A DNA stretch of 6,742 nucleotides from Actinomycetales bacterium (GCA_022838965.1 JALHDK010000145.1:1-6742), one strand, 5' to 3'. Numbered from the stretch's first letter, positions 1 through 6,301 are shown. Notes: generated by a model not told the origin, from the sequence alone. Numbers and translations: made by a program.

Positions 1-88
1 CCGGGCGGCCAATCCACCGGAGCCACCACGAACGGCAATCAAGGCTCAGCCACACCCGGCCCTCCCGGGCCACCCAACAACTTACGGA
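1..88. other. Left-edge sequence of unknown origin, probable junction
   Basis: The TSUP gene that follows should begin with a hydrophobic first membrane segment leading into its conserved GLSK motif. Here the frame upstream of that motif is open to the window edge but encodes a hydrophilic, proline-rich stretch (for example NPPEPPRTAIKAQPHP). The other two forward frames show no membrane segment either. On the minus strand a short frame reads RKLLGGPGGPGVAEP and stops at 46-48, which could be the tail of another gene, but that is speculative. I infer a breakpoint near 85-91, where homology to TSUP proteins starts abruptly. No promoter or RNA gene is visible. Confidence 0.45.
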
Positions 89-787
89 TCAGGGCTGAGC
101 AAGGCGGCCCTGCCCGGCGGTGGGACGCTGGCGGTGGCCCTGTTCGCCTCCGTGCTTCCCGCCCGGTCCTCCACCGGCACCCTGCTGGTGCTTCTCATCG
201 TCGGAGATCTCTTCGCCATCTGGGCGTACCGCCGCCAGGCGGACTTCGTGCTGCTGCGGCGCCTGATCCCGACCGTGCTGGTGGGGATCCTCCTCGGAAC
301 GGCGTTCCTGGCCCTCACGGGTGACGAGGTGGTGCGCCGGGTCATCGCGGTCATTCTGCTCGCGCTCATCGCCTTCACCCTGTGGCGCCGCTCCCGGCCG
401 GGCCGGGGTGCGGCGCCGCCGGACGACGACGCCCGCCATCGGATCGCGGCCGCGGCGTACGGCACGCTGGGCGGCTTCACGACGATGGTGGCGAACGCGG
501 GAGGCCCGGTGATGTCGATGTACTTCCTGGCGATGCGGCTGGGAGTGCTCGCATTCCTGGGAACGTCCGCCTGGTTCTTCTTCGCGGTCAATCTCGTGAA
601 GGTGCCGTTCTCGGTCGGCCTCGGTCTCATCTCCCTGGAATCCCTGAGGATCGATGCGGTCCTGGTGCCGCTGGTGGTGCTGGGGGCCCTCGTGGGACGG
701 AAGCTTGCGACGCGGATGAACCAGAAGCTCTTCGAGAAGCTCGTGATCGCGTTGACGGTGGTGTCGGCGGTCAACCTGCTCCTCTGA
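2..787 (+). CDS. TauE/SafE (TSUP) family membrane protein, N-terminus missing
   Basis: This is a polytopic membrane protein of the TauE/SafE/TSUP family, whose members are exporters or permeases often linked to sulfite, organosulfonates or other small anions. The substrate here cannot be told. Recognisable homology starts at base 92 with GLSKAALPGGGTLAV, the family's N-terminal repeat motif. The second repeat carries GGFTTMVANAGGPVMSMYF, followed by NLVKVPF. About seven hydrophobic segments separate these, with a polar linker (RSRPGRGAAPPDDDARHR) between the two halves. The product ends VSAVNLLL at a TGA (785-787). From the GLSK motif there are about 231 residues, close to the usual 240-250, so only 15-20 N-terminal residues seem lost. 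A GTG at 134 would be an in-frame start, but it would cut off the conserved motif and is unlikely to be authentic. The gene is convergent with the mgtE-like gene, with 35 bp between their stops. Confidence 0.85.
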   Translation, partial: RAANPPEPPRTAIKAQPHPALPGHPTTYGSGLSKAALPGGGTLAVALFASVLPARSSTGTLLVLLIVGDLFAIWAYRRQADFVLLRRLIPTVLVGILLGTAFLALTGDEVVRRVIAVILLALIAFTLWRRSRPGRGAAPPDDDARHRIAAAAYGTLGGFTTMVANAGGPVMSMYFLAMRLGVLAFLGTSAWFFFAVNLVKVPFSVGLGLISLESLRIDAVLVPLVVLGALVGRKLATRMNQKLFEKLVIALTVVSAVNLLL

Positions 788-822
788 GGGCCGCGGGGCA
801 CCCGGCGGACGTCGTCGGCGGG

Positions 823-1564
823 TCAGCCGGGAAGCAGCCCCGCCACGACGAAGTAGATCAGGAGCGAGAGCAGGTCCTGGATCACCGTTGCCAGGGGTCC
901 ACTGCCATAGGCCGGGTCGCGTCCGAGGCGTTCCATCAGCACCGGCAACAGCAGCGCCACCACGGTGGCCACGGCGCATGCGGCGAACAGCGAGACCCCC
1001 ACGGTGATGGCCAGGGGGACCGAGCGGAAGGCTAGCCACACCGCCGGTGCCGCCAGCAGGCCCAGCATCAGGCCCAGTCCGATGCCCGTGAGGATCTCGA
1101 GCACCAGGACGCGGCGAATAGAGACCCCGACCGAGAGTCCGCGGATCACCAGCGCCTCCGTCTGGGTTCCCACCGCATCCGCGAGGTACACGACACCGGG
1201 CACGAAGAAGGCGAGACGAAGGTCACGGGCGAGCTCGTCCTCGAAACCGCCGACGAGGGACGCGGCAGCCACCGATCCAGCCAGGCCGACGAACAGCCAC
1301 GGCGCCCGGCGCCACCACCGGCGGATCGGCGTCCATCAGGTCGGCGGCCACGGCGTCGTCGTCGGCCGCGACGAGACGCTCCGCGGGGATGAGGCCCACG
1401 AGACGTCCGTCGGCGAGGACCGCGACGTCGGCGACGGTGTCGAACGTACGGCGCCGCAGCGCGCCACGGACGAGCGATGCGCTGTCCTCCGGGCTGCACG
1501 TCGGGACGGAGGTGGCGAGGTACGTCTCGATGGAATCGGGCAGCAGGGGGATGCTGGTCGTCAC
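823..1564 (-). pseudogene. MgtE-type magnesium transporter with internal deletion and frameshift
   Basis: MgtE proteins are homodimeric Mg2+ channels of the inner membrane, gated by cytoplasmic CBS domains. The gene reads leftward from a GTG at 1564-1562 (VTTSIPLLPDSIETYLATSV). Frame one gives about 87 residues of CBS-like sequence, including VADVAVLADGRLVGLIP and AADLMDADPPVVAPG. Near 1301-1310 the coding frame changes, and the protein resumes in another frame at PWLFVGLAG (base 1302). That part holds five hydrophobic segments and the MgtE signatures VVYLADAVGTQTEALV and GRDPAYGSGPLATVIQDLLS; the aspartate in TVIQD corresponds to the conserved pore-site aspartate. It ends at TGA 825-823. The rest of the CBS pair and the linker to the first membrane helix are absent, so more than a single-base shift is involved. 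As written it cannot make a normal channel. The start lies 44 bp downstream of tRNA-Pro on the same strand, so co-transcription is possible. Family assignment is firm; whether the break is real or an assembly fault is open. Confidence 0.8.
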
Positions 1565-1608
1565 GCTGCCCAGTGTGCGGCCGGACCGGCGCGCGGGCCG
1601 CTGATCGG

Positions 1609-1682
1609 TCGGGGTGGCGGGATTCGAACCCACGACCCCCTGCTCCCAAAGCAGGTGCGCTACCAAACTGCGCCACACCCCG
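1609..1682 (-). tRNA. tRNA-Pro (anticodon UGG)
   Basis: On the minus strand the 5' acceptor arm CGGGGTG pairs perfectly with the 3' arm CACCCCG. The D arm reads GCGCAGTTTGGTAGCGC. The anticodon stem CCTGC/GCAGG encloses the loop TTTGGGA, giving anticodon TGG (plus-strand 1646-1648), which reads proline codons. The T arm GTGGG-TTCGAAT-CCCGC is standard. The discriminator base is A (1609) and the CCA end is not encoded. The gene is divergent from tRNA-Gly. Confidence 0.97.
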
Positions 1683-1708
1683 TCACCCGCACGGGCGGGC
1701 CCTGAGAC

Positions 1709-1714
1709 AGTGTA
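1709..1714 (-). promoter_or_regulatory. Possible -10 box for tRNA-Pro
   Basis: On the minus strand TACACT matches the TANNNT form of a -10 hexamer and lies 26 bp upstream of the mature tRNA-Pro 5' end, a reasonable leader length. No convincing -35 hexamer is visible 16-19 bp further upstream, so this is a weak call based on position and the hexamer alone. Confidence 0.35.
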
Positions 1715-1747
1715 GTTCGCCCGGGGACCCGCGCGGGACGTGGCAGG

Positions 1748-1777
1748 TTCGACCAACCCGTGCGCGGACGATAGAAT
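1748..1777 (+). promoter_or_regulatory. Promoter for tRNA-Gly, probably also tig
   Basis: A -35-like TTCGAC (1748-1753) and a -10 TAGAAT (1772-1777) are separated by 18 bp, a normal housekeeping-sigma arrangement. Transcription would start around 1784, about 14 bp before the mature tRNA-Gly. Because tig begins only 52 bp after the tRNA with no clear promoter of its own, this promoter probably serves both; that last point is inference. Confidence 0.6.
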
Positions 1778-1797
1778 CGTCCCGCCACCGCGGCCCT

Positions 1798-1868
1798 GCG
1801 GATGTAGCTCAATGGCAGAGCCTCAGCCTTCCAAGCTGATGGTGCGGGTTCGATTCCCGTCATCCGCT
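1798..1868 (+). tRNA. tRNA-Gly (anticodon UCC)
   Basis: The acceptor arm GCGGATG pairs with CATCCGC. The D arm is GCTCAATGGCAGAGC. The anticodon stem TCAGC/GCTGA encloses the loop CTTCCAA with anticodon TCC at 1830-1832, which reads glycine codons. The T arm is GCGGG-TTCGATT-CCCGT, with a G-T pair at its distal end. The discriminator is T (1868) and CCA is not encoded. It lies immediately upstream of tig on the same strand. Confidence 0.97.
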
Positions 1869-1886
1869 CCGATTGTCCCGATCCCA

Positions 1887-1898
1887 GCCCGAGCGGGC
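1887..1898 (+). repeat. Small inverted repeat between tRNA-Gly and tig
   Basis: GCCCG-AG-CGGGC is a perfect 5-bp-arm inverted repeat in the 52-bp tRNA-Gly/tig gap. No T-run follows, so it is not a canonical terminator. It may simply be a leader hairpin that separates tRNA 3' processing from the tig message. Function unproven. Confidence 0.3.
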
Positions 1899-1909
1899 AC
1901 CCAACGAAT

Positions 1910-1913
1910 GGAG
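1910..1913 (+). promoter_or_regulatory. tig ribosome binding site
   Basis: GGAG lies 7 bp upstream of the GTG at 1921. It selects that start over earlier in-frame possibilities such as 1873, which would add 16 residues lying partly outside the conserved family N-terminus. Confidence 0.7.
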
Positions 1914-1920
1914 AACACCT

Positions 1921-3267
1921 GTGAAGAGCGCCGTCGAGAACCTCGAACCCACGCGTGTGCGACTCACCGTCGAGGCCCCGTACGACGAGCTCAGGAAGGA
2001 CATCGAGGCCGCGTACCGCGAGATCGCCAACCAGGTGACCATCCCCGGTTTCCGGCGCGGCAAGGTGCCGGCGCGCATCATCGACCAGCGCGTCGGCCGG
2101 GGTGCGGTGATCGAGCAGGCGGTCAACGCCGTGCTTCCCCGGCTCTACCGCGACGCGGTGGTGTCGAATGACATCAAGGTGCTCGGCAACCCGGAGGTGG
2201 ACATCACCGAGGTCCCGGCGGTGACCGGCCCGCTCGGCGGGCAGCTGGTCTTCACCGCCGAGGTGGAGGTGCGGCCGGAGATCGTCCTGCCCGATCTCTC
2301 CGGCGTCACCCTCGAGGTCGAGGGGGTGGAGGTCACCGACGACGACGTCGAGGAGCGACTCACCTCGCTGCGCGAGCGGTTCGCCACCCTCACGGCCGTG
2401 GATCGTCCCGCACGGGACGGTGACTTCGTCGTCGTCGACCTGCGGGCGTCGATCGGCGACGAGGAGGTGGAGTCGGTCTCCGGGATCTCCTACCAGATCG
2501 GCGCCCACTCGATGATCGAGGGCCTCGACGAGGCGCTCGTCGGCATGGCGGTGGACGAGGAGAAGACGTTCACCTCGCGACTGGTCGCGGGCCCGCACGC
2601 CGATGAGGACGCGGACGTGCTGGTTCGCCTCACCGCGGTCAAGGAGCGCGAGCTCCCGGAGGCGGACGACGAGTTCGCTGAACTCGCCTCCGAGTTCGAC
2701 ACCATCGCCGAACTGCGTGCGGACCTGCGTACCCGCGCCGCGGCCGACAAGGCCGCCGCGCAGGCCGTCGCCGCCCGCGAGGCGCTGCTCGTCCACCTGC
2801 GCGCCACCACCGACTTCCCGTTGCCCCAGCGCATCATCGAGCGCGAGATCAGGTCCCACCTCGAGCATGAGGGCAGGGAAGCGGACGATCCCCACGGCGA
2901 GGAGATCCGGCAGGAGACCGAGGCGGCGCTGCGCGACCAGCTACTTCTCGACGTGCTGGCGGAGTCGCTCGGGGTGGACGTGTCACAGGACGAGCTGCTG
3001 CAGTTCCTCTTCACCACGGCCCAGCGGTACGGCATGGATCCGTCGGAGTTCATCACCACCGCCGACCAGAACGGCCAGATTCCGTCGTTCGTCGCCGAAC
3101 TGGCCCGGAACAAGGCGCTGGTGGTCGCGCTCCGCCAGGTGCGGGTCCTGGACACCGCCGGCAACCCCGTCGACCTCACGGCGTATGTCGGGGCTGCCGA
3201 GGCGGAGGAGGCGTCCGACGACGAGGACGAGACGCTCGACGTGCCGGCGGACGACCAGCCGGAGTGA
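1921..3267 (+). CDS. tig: Trigger factor (ribosome-associated chaperone, peptidyl-prolyl isomerase)
   Basis: Trigger factor docks beside the ribosome exit tunnel through protein L23, shields nascent chains in the cytosol and has an FKBP-type prolyl isomerase domain. The product is 448 residues, close to known members (432 in E. coli). The GTG start at 1921 gives [19 protein letters not shown], the normal N-terminus. The ribosome-docking signature G43-F-R-R-G-K-V-P50 sits at the same residue numbers as in E. coli. The FKBP-like domain spans roughly residues 155-250 ([12 protein letters not shown], then [18 protein letters not shown]). The remaining helical region forms the C-terminal chaperone arms. 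The protein ends in an acidic tail of about 25 residues rich in D and E, common in actinobacterial trigger factors. The frame is intact throughout. It is first in the tig-clpP1-clpP2-clpX cluster and probably read from the tRNA-Gly promoter. Confidence 0.97.
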   Translation: MKSAVENLEPTRVRLTVEAPYDELRKDIEAAYREIANQVTIPGFRRGKVPARIIDQRVGRGAVIEQAVNAVLPRLYRDAVVSNDIKVLGNPEVDITEVPAVTGPLGGQLVFTAEVEVRPEIVLPDLSGVTLEVEGVEVTDDDVEERLTSLRERFATLTAVDRPARDGDFVVVDLRASIGDEEVESVSGISYQIGAHSMIEGLDEALVGMAVDEEKTFTSRLVAGPHADEDADVLVRLTAVKERELPEADDEFAELASEFDTIAELRADLRTRAAADKAAAQAVAAREALLVHLRATTDFPLPQRIIEREIRSHLEHEGREADDPHGEEIRQETEAALRDQLLLDVLAESLGVDVSQDELLQFLFTTAQRYGMDPSEFITTADQNGQIPSFVAELARNKALVVALRQVRVLDTAGNPVDLTAYVGAAEAEEASDDEDETLDVPADDQPE

Positions 3268-3281
3268 CGGCGGGCCTGCTG

Positions 3282-3292
3282 CGCCCAGAGCG
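3282..3292 (+). promoter_or_regulatory. Candidate ClgR activator site upstream of clpP1
   Basis: CGCCCAGAGCG followed by AA fits the CGC-N5-GCG core, and the inner pattern CGC-Y-N-A-N-R-GCG, that I recall for the actinobacterial activator ClgR. Outer positions match less well. It lies about 42 bp upstream of the clpP1 -10 box, near -59 relative to the expected start, which suits an activator. ClgR itself is not in this window. The motif match is seen; function is inferred. Confidence 0.5.
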
Positions 3293-3313
3293 AAAACACG
3301 GCACGCCCCGCAG

Positions 3314-3329
3314 GCCGGGGAGCCCCGGC
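3314..3329 (+). repeat. GC-rich perfect inverted repeat in the tig-clpP1 gap
   Basis: GCCGGGG-AG-CCCCGGC has 7-bp arms around two bases. It lies 46 bp after the tig stop and ends 4 bp before the clpP1 -10 box, so it fills the -35/spacer zone of that promoter. It could be a weak tig terminator (no T-run follows), an operator, or a fold that modulates the promoter. Confidence 0.45.
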
Positions 3330-3333
3330 GCGT

Positions 3334-3339
3334 TAGATT
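3334..3339 (+). promoter_or_regulatory. Putative clpP1 -10 box
   Basis: TAGATT matches TANNNT and stands out in otherwise very GC-rich DNA, 31 bp upstream of the clpP1 GTG. The matching -35 position (about 3311-3316, CAGGCC) is unlike the consensus, which suggests an activator-dependent promoter and agrees with the upstream ClgR-like site. Confidence 0.5.
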
Positions 3340-3359
3340 GCCAGTATCCGAGAACTCTG

Positions 3360-3365
3360 AAGGAG
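3360..3365 (+). promoter_or_regulatory. clpP1 ribosome binding site
   Basis: AAGGAG lies 5 bp before the GTG at 3371. It is the strongest Shine-Dalgarno in the window and fixes the clpP1 start. Confidence 0.8.
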
Positions 3366-3370
3366 TACCT

Positions 3371-3976
3371 GTGATTGAGCGTGCCAGGGCCGAAGGGGCG
3401 TCGTTCGGACTGAACGACCACATCTACAACCGGCTGCTCCGCGAACGCATCATCTGGCTGGGGACGGAGGTACACGACGAGAACGCGAACGCCATCTGCG
3501 CGCAGATGCTGCTCCTCGCGGCCGAGGACCCCAAGAAGGACATCTACCTCTACATCAACTCGCCCGGAGGCTCCATCACCGCGGGCATGGCCATCTACGA
3601 CACCATGCAGTACGTCCAGCCGGACGTCGCCACGGTGGCCACGGGTCTTGCCGCGTCCATGGGGCAGTTCCTGCTCTCCTCCGGGGCACCGGGGAAGCGG
3701 TACGCCACGCCGCACGCCCGGATCATGATGCACCAGCCCTCCGGGGGAATCGGGGGCACGGTGACCGACATTCGGATCAACGCCCAGCTGATCCTCAACA
3801 TGAAGCAGGTGCTGGCGGAGCTGACCGCCCAGCAGACCGGCAAGTCCGTGGAACAGATCCTCTCCGACTCCGACCGGGACCGCTGGTTCAACGCCGAGGA
3901 GGCCAGGGAGTACGGCTTCATCGACCATGTCGTCACACACGCCGGCTCGGTCACCGGCAGCGGTGGCCTGGAGTAA
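3371..3976 (+). CDS. clpP1: ATP-dependent Clp protease proteolytic subunit ClpP1
   Basis: This is a serine peptidase subunit of 201 residues that assembles into heptameric rings. In actinobacteria ClpP1 and ClpP2 rings stack into a mixed barrel fed by ClpX or ClpC. The catalytic triad is Ser96 ([11 protein letters not shown]), His121 ([10 protein letters not shown]) and Asp170 ([13 protein letters not shown]). The oxyanion-hole motif NSPGGS is at residues 63-68 and the handle helix covers about 133-160. Length and N-terminus ([23 protein letters not shown]) fit the short ClpP1 type. An upstream open frame in the same register continues far into tig but is only read-through of GC-rich DNA; the Shine-Dalgarno at 3360-3365 fixes the true start. 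clpP2 begins 10 bp after the TAA, so the pair is co-transcribed. The -10 box and ClgR-like element in front suggest stress control. Confidence 0.97.
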   Translation: MIERARAEGASFGLNDHIYNRLLRERIIWLGTEVHDENANAICAQMLLLAAEDPKKDIYLYINSPGGSITAGMAIYDTMQYVQPDVATVATGLAASMGQFLLSSGAPGKRYATPHARIMMHQPSGGIGGTVTDIRINAQLILNMKQVLAELTAQQTGKSVEQILSDSDRDRWFNAEEAREYGFIDHVVTHAGSVTGSGGLE

Positions 3977-3986
3977 GGACGAGATC

Positions 3987-4631
3987 ATGAACGAGTTCCC
4001 AGCGGCGGGGCCGCGCTCCCGCTACGTGCTCCCGCAGTTCGAGGAGCGTACCGCCTACGGATTCAAGCGCCAGGACCCGTACACCAAGCTCTTCGAGGAT
4101 CGCATCATCTTCCTGGGCGTCCAGGTTGACGACGCATCCGCCGATGACGTCATGGCCCAACTGCTGGTCCTCGAGTCACAGGACCCCGACGGCCTCATCA
4201 CCATGTATATCAACTCGCCGGGCGGCTCCTTCACGGCGCTCACCGCGATCTACGACACGATGCAGTACATCAAGCCGCAGATCCAGACCGTCTGCCTGGG
4301 ACAGGCCGCCTCCGCGGCGGCCGTGCTGCTGGCGGCCGGCTCGCCCGGCAAGCGTCTTGCGCTCCCGAATGCCCGTGTGCTGATCCACCAGCCGGCGCTC
4401 TCGGGCAGCGGGTACGCCCAGGCGTCGGACATCGAGATCCAGGCGAACGAGATGATCCGCATGCGGGAGTGGCTCGAGGAGACCATCGCCGCGCACTCCG
4501 GCCAGCCGGTGGAGAAGGTCCGCAACGACATCGAGCGCGACAAGATCCTCACCGCGCAGCAGGCCGTCGAGTACGGGCTGGTGGACCAGGTCCTGACTCC
4601 CAGGAAGGCTCCGGTGCTGGCCCGGAAGTAG
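3987..4631 (+). CDS. clpP2: ATP-dependent Clp protease proteolytic subunit ClpP2
   Basis: This is the second ClpP paralogue, 214 residues, the same length I recall for M. tuberculosis ClpP2. The triad is Ser109 (GQAASAAAVLL), His134 (RVLIHQPAL) and Asp185 (DIERDKILTAQQA), with NSPGGS at 76-81. The N-terminal extension (MNEFPAAGPRSRYVLPQFEERT) is typical of ClpP2, which is processed before or during assembly in known cases. In mixed ClpP1P2 barrels the ATPase docks on the ClpP2 face. The ATG is 10 bp after the clpP1 stop, with an AGGA that begins on the last base of that stop, indicating an operon. The protein ends APVLARK. The frame is intact and triad residues are complete, so the subunit should be active. 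Confidence 0.97.
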   Translation: MNEFPAAGPRSRYVLPQFEERTAYGFKRQDPYTKLFEDRIIFLGVQVDDASADDVMAQLLVLESQDPDGLITMYINSPGGSFTALTAIYDTMQYIKPQIQTVCLGQAASAAAVLLAAGSPGKRLALPNARVLIHQPALSGSGYAQASDIEIQANEMIRMREWLEETIAAHSGQPVEKVRNDIERDKILTAQQAVEYGLVDQVLTPRKAPVLARK

Positions 4632-4772
4632 GGAGGGCCGCGCGCCACGCCGGAGGCCGTTCGTTTGAAGTTGCCGGCATTGGCGCGCATGCTTGTCAGA
4701 GGCTGCTCGCTTCGTGGGACACGTCCCCTGCAATGGTGTTCGATGGGGTGAGGTCGACCAGATGGAGGTGGC
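4632..4772 (+). other. clpP2-clpX intergenic region with inverted repeat
   Basis: This 141-bp gap is long enough for a separate clpX promoter, but I see no well-spaced -35/-10 pair. A TTGTCA at 4693-4698 lacks a TANNNT partner at the right distance. At 4716-4727 there is an inverted repeat GGGAC-AC-GTCCC, a possible operator or chance match, about 45 bp before the clpX start. No T-run hairpin terminates the clpP operon, so read-through into clpX is possible. Confidence 0.4.
4764..4768 (+). promoter_or_regulatory. clpX ribosome binding site
   Basis: GGAGG lies 4 bp before the GTG at 4773, a slightly tight spacing. It supports the start that gives [13 protein letters not shown], matching the usual short lead into the ClpX zinc domain. 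Confidence 0.65.
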
Positions 4773-5974
4773 GTGCGAGCCGACGGCGCGGAACTGTTGA
4801 AGTGCTCCTTCTGCTCCAAGAGCCAGAAGCAGGTGCGGAAGCTCATCGGAGGACCCGGGGTCTACATCTGCGATGAGTGCATCGAGCTGTGCAACGAGAT
4901 CATCGAGGAGGAGCTCCACCACTCCGCGGACGCCCGCGGCATCGGGAAGCTGCCCAAGCCACGAGAGATCTACGAGTTCCTCGAGAGCTACGTGATCGGG
5001 CAGGACAGTGCGAAGCGTTCCCTGTCGGTGGCGGTCTACAACCACTACAAGCGGATCCAGCATCGTCCGGCCAAGGACGACGACGGAGTCGAGCTGCAGA
5101 AGTCGAACATCCTCCTCATCGGCCCCACGGGAACCGGGAAGACCTACCTCGCCCAGACGCTCGCGAAGATGCTCAACGTGCCGTTCGCCATCGCGGACGC
5201 GACGGCGCTCACCGAGGCGGGGTACGTCGGTGAGGATGTGGAGAACATCCTCCTGAAGCTCATCCAGGCGGCGGACTTCGACACCAAGCGGGCCCCTCCA
5301 TCACCAGGGATGTGTCGGGGGAGGGGGTGCAGCAGGCCCTGCTGAAGATCATCGAGGGCACGCAGGCGTCCGTCCCGCCCCAGGGCGGCCGCAAGCACCC
5401 GCACCAGGAGTTCCTCCAGCTCGACACCACCAACGTCCTGTTCATCGTCGCCGGGGCCTTCGCGGGCCTGGAGGACATCATCACCTCCCGGATCGGGCGG
5501 CGCGGCATCGGATTCGGAGCCCCGCTGCACGAGAAGAACGACGACGCCGACATCTTCGCCGAGGTGCGTCCCGAGGACCTTCACAAGTTCGGGCTCATCC
5601 CGGAGTTCGTGGGCCGGCTTCCCGTCGTGGCGACGGTGACGAAGCTGGATCGCGATGCGCTCGTCCGCATCCTGGTGGAGCCCCGCAACGCCCTCATTCG
5701 CCAGTATCAGCGCATCATGGAGATGGACGGCGTCGAACTGGAGTTCACGCCGGCGGCGATCGAGGCCGTCGCGGACGCGGCGCTCGCGCGGGGGACGGGG
5801 GCGCGGGGCCTGCGGTCGATCCTCGAGAACGTGCTTCGCGAGGTGATGTTCGAGATCCCGTCCCGCACCGACGTCGCCAAGGTGGTCATCACCGACGACG
5901 TCATCCACGGTGACGCGGAGCCCACCCTCGTCACGCACCGGCAGCGGCGGGTTCCCCGCGAGAAGTCCGCCTGA
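4773..5974 (+). pseudogene. clpX: ClpX unfoldase, about 58 bp missing with loss of Walker B and frameshift
   Basis: ClpX is the AAA+ hexamer that recognises, unfolds and threads substrates into ClpP. The first frame (4773-5294) encodes the zinc domain (Cys11, Cys14, Cys33, Cys36), Walker A GPTGTGKT at 117-124 (Lys123) and the pore loop GYVG at 150-153, and runs normally to DFDTKRA (residue 174). The family then has about 19 residues containing Walker B (IIYIDE-type) before [11 protein letters not shown]. Here KRA is followed directly by [11 protein letters not shown] in another frame (from 5294), so about 58 bp are missing. The first frame stops at 5343-5345. The second carries [10 protein letters not shown], the IGF loop that docks on ClpP (GIGFG), FVGRLPVVA and the sensor-2 motif GTGARGLRS, ending KSA at TGA 5972-5974. 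With the gap filled the protein would be about 419 residues, normal for ClpX. As written, an active ClpX cannot be made. A GTG at 5312 could start only a C-terminal fragment. Assembly error is the likeliest cause. Confidence 0.9.
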
Positions 5975-6294
5975 TGGGTGCCCACGCGAGTCCCGAGGGT
6001 CCCGATGTTCCCGACGAACTGCGCGACTACCGCCGCACCATCGACAACATCGATGCCGCGCTGGTCCACCTGCTGGCCGAGCGCTTCCGGTGCACCCAGA
6101 AGGTGGGCCTGCTGAAGGCTCGCCTCCACCTGCCGGCGGCGGACCCGGAGCGTGAGGCCCGGCAGGTCGCGCGGCTGCGCATGCTCGCGGACGAGTCGGG
6201 GCTCGATCCCGTGTTCGCGGAGAAGTTCCTGGCGTTCATCGTGGCCGAGGTCATCCGCCACCACGAGCAGATCGCGCGCGACTCCGCCGTGTGA
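5974..6294 (+). CDS. Chorismate mutase, AroQ type, monofunctional
   Basis: The enzyme converts chorismate to prephenate, the first committed step towards phenylalanine and tyrosine, in the cytosol. The product is a 106-residue all-helical AroQ domain without a fused prephenate dehydratase or dehydrogenase. Aligned by motif with the E. coli domain, active-site residues are Arg20 (YRRTIDNID), Arg37 (LLAERF), Lys48 (KVGLLKAR), and Asp57, Arg60 and Glu61 (ADPEREARQ). The E. coli Ser84 and Gln88 positions appear to be Val93 and His97, with Glu98 next to it, as seen from motif spacing only. The ATG at 5974 shares its A with the clpX TGA (TGATG), so translation is probably coupled to clpX; there is no need for a separate promoter. 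There is no signal peptide, so this is not the secreted *MtCM type. No obvious functional link to Clp proteolysis is visible. Confidence 0.92.
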   Translation: MGAHASPEGPDVPDELRDYRRTIDNIDAALVHLLAERFRCTQKVGLLKARLHLPAADPEREARQVARLRMLADESGLDPVFAEKFLAFIVAEVIRHHEQIARDSAV

Positions 6295-6301
6295 CGGTCG
6301 T

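Noticed and set aside
89..1039. 316-residue minus-strand open frame
   Set aside because: It is antisense to the TSUP gene and overlaps the mgtE-like gene; low-complexity R/G/H/P-rich sequence with no family features.
1609..1868. tRNA genes as attachment sites of an integrated element
   Set aside because: No integrase, no duplicated tRNA 3' end and no accessory genes are present; flanking genes are ordinary chromosomal ones.
1660..2895. 411-residue minus-strand open frame
   Set aside because: It runs antisense through tRNA-Pro, tRNA-Gly and the first two thirds of tig. Its composition is the arginine/glycine/aspartate-rich pattern of GC-rich antisense DNA, with no recognisable domain.
3176..3988. 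270-residue minus-strand open frame opposite clpP1
   Set aside because: It mirrors clpP1 and the tig-clpP1 gap; clpP1 has complete catalytic residues and a Shine-Dalgarno, so the antisense frame is a shadow.
5285..5345. Programmed ribosomal frameshift in clpX
   Set aside because: A slip could rejoin the two frames but could not restore the roughly 19 missing residues that include Walker B, and no slippery heptamer with a downstream structure is evident.
5312..5974. Separate gene starting at GTG 5312
   Set aside because: The product is exactly the C-terminal part of ClpX, continuing in register from PSITRD upstream of the GTG. It is the second piece of the broken clpX, not an independent gene.
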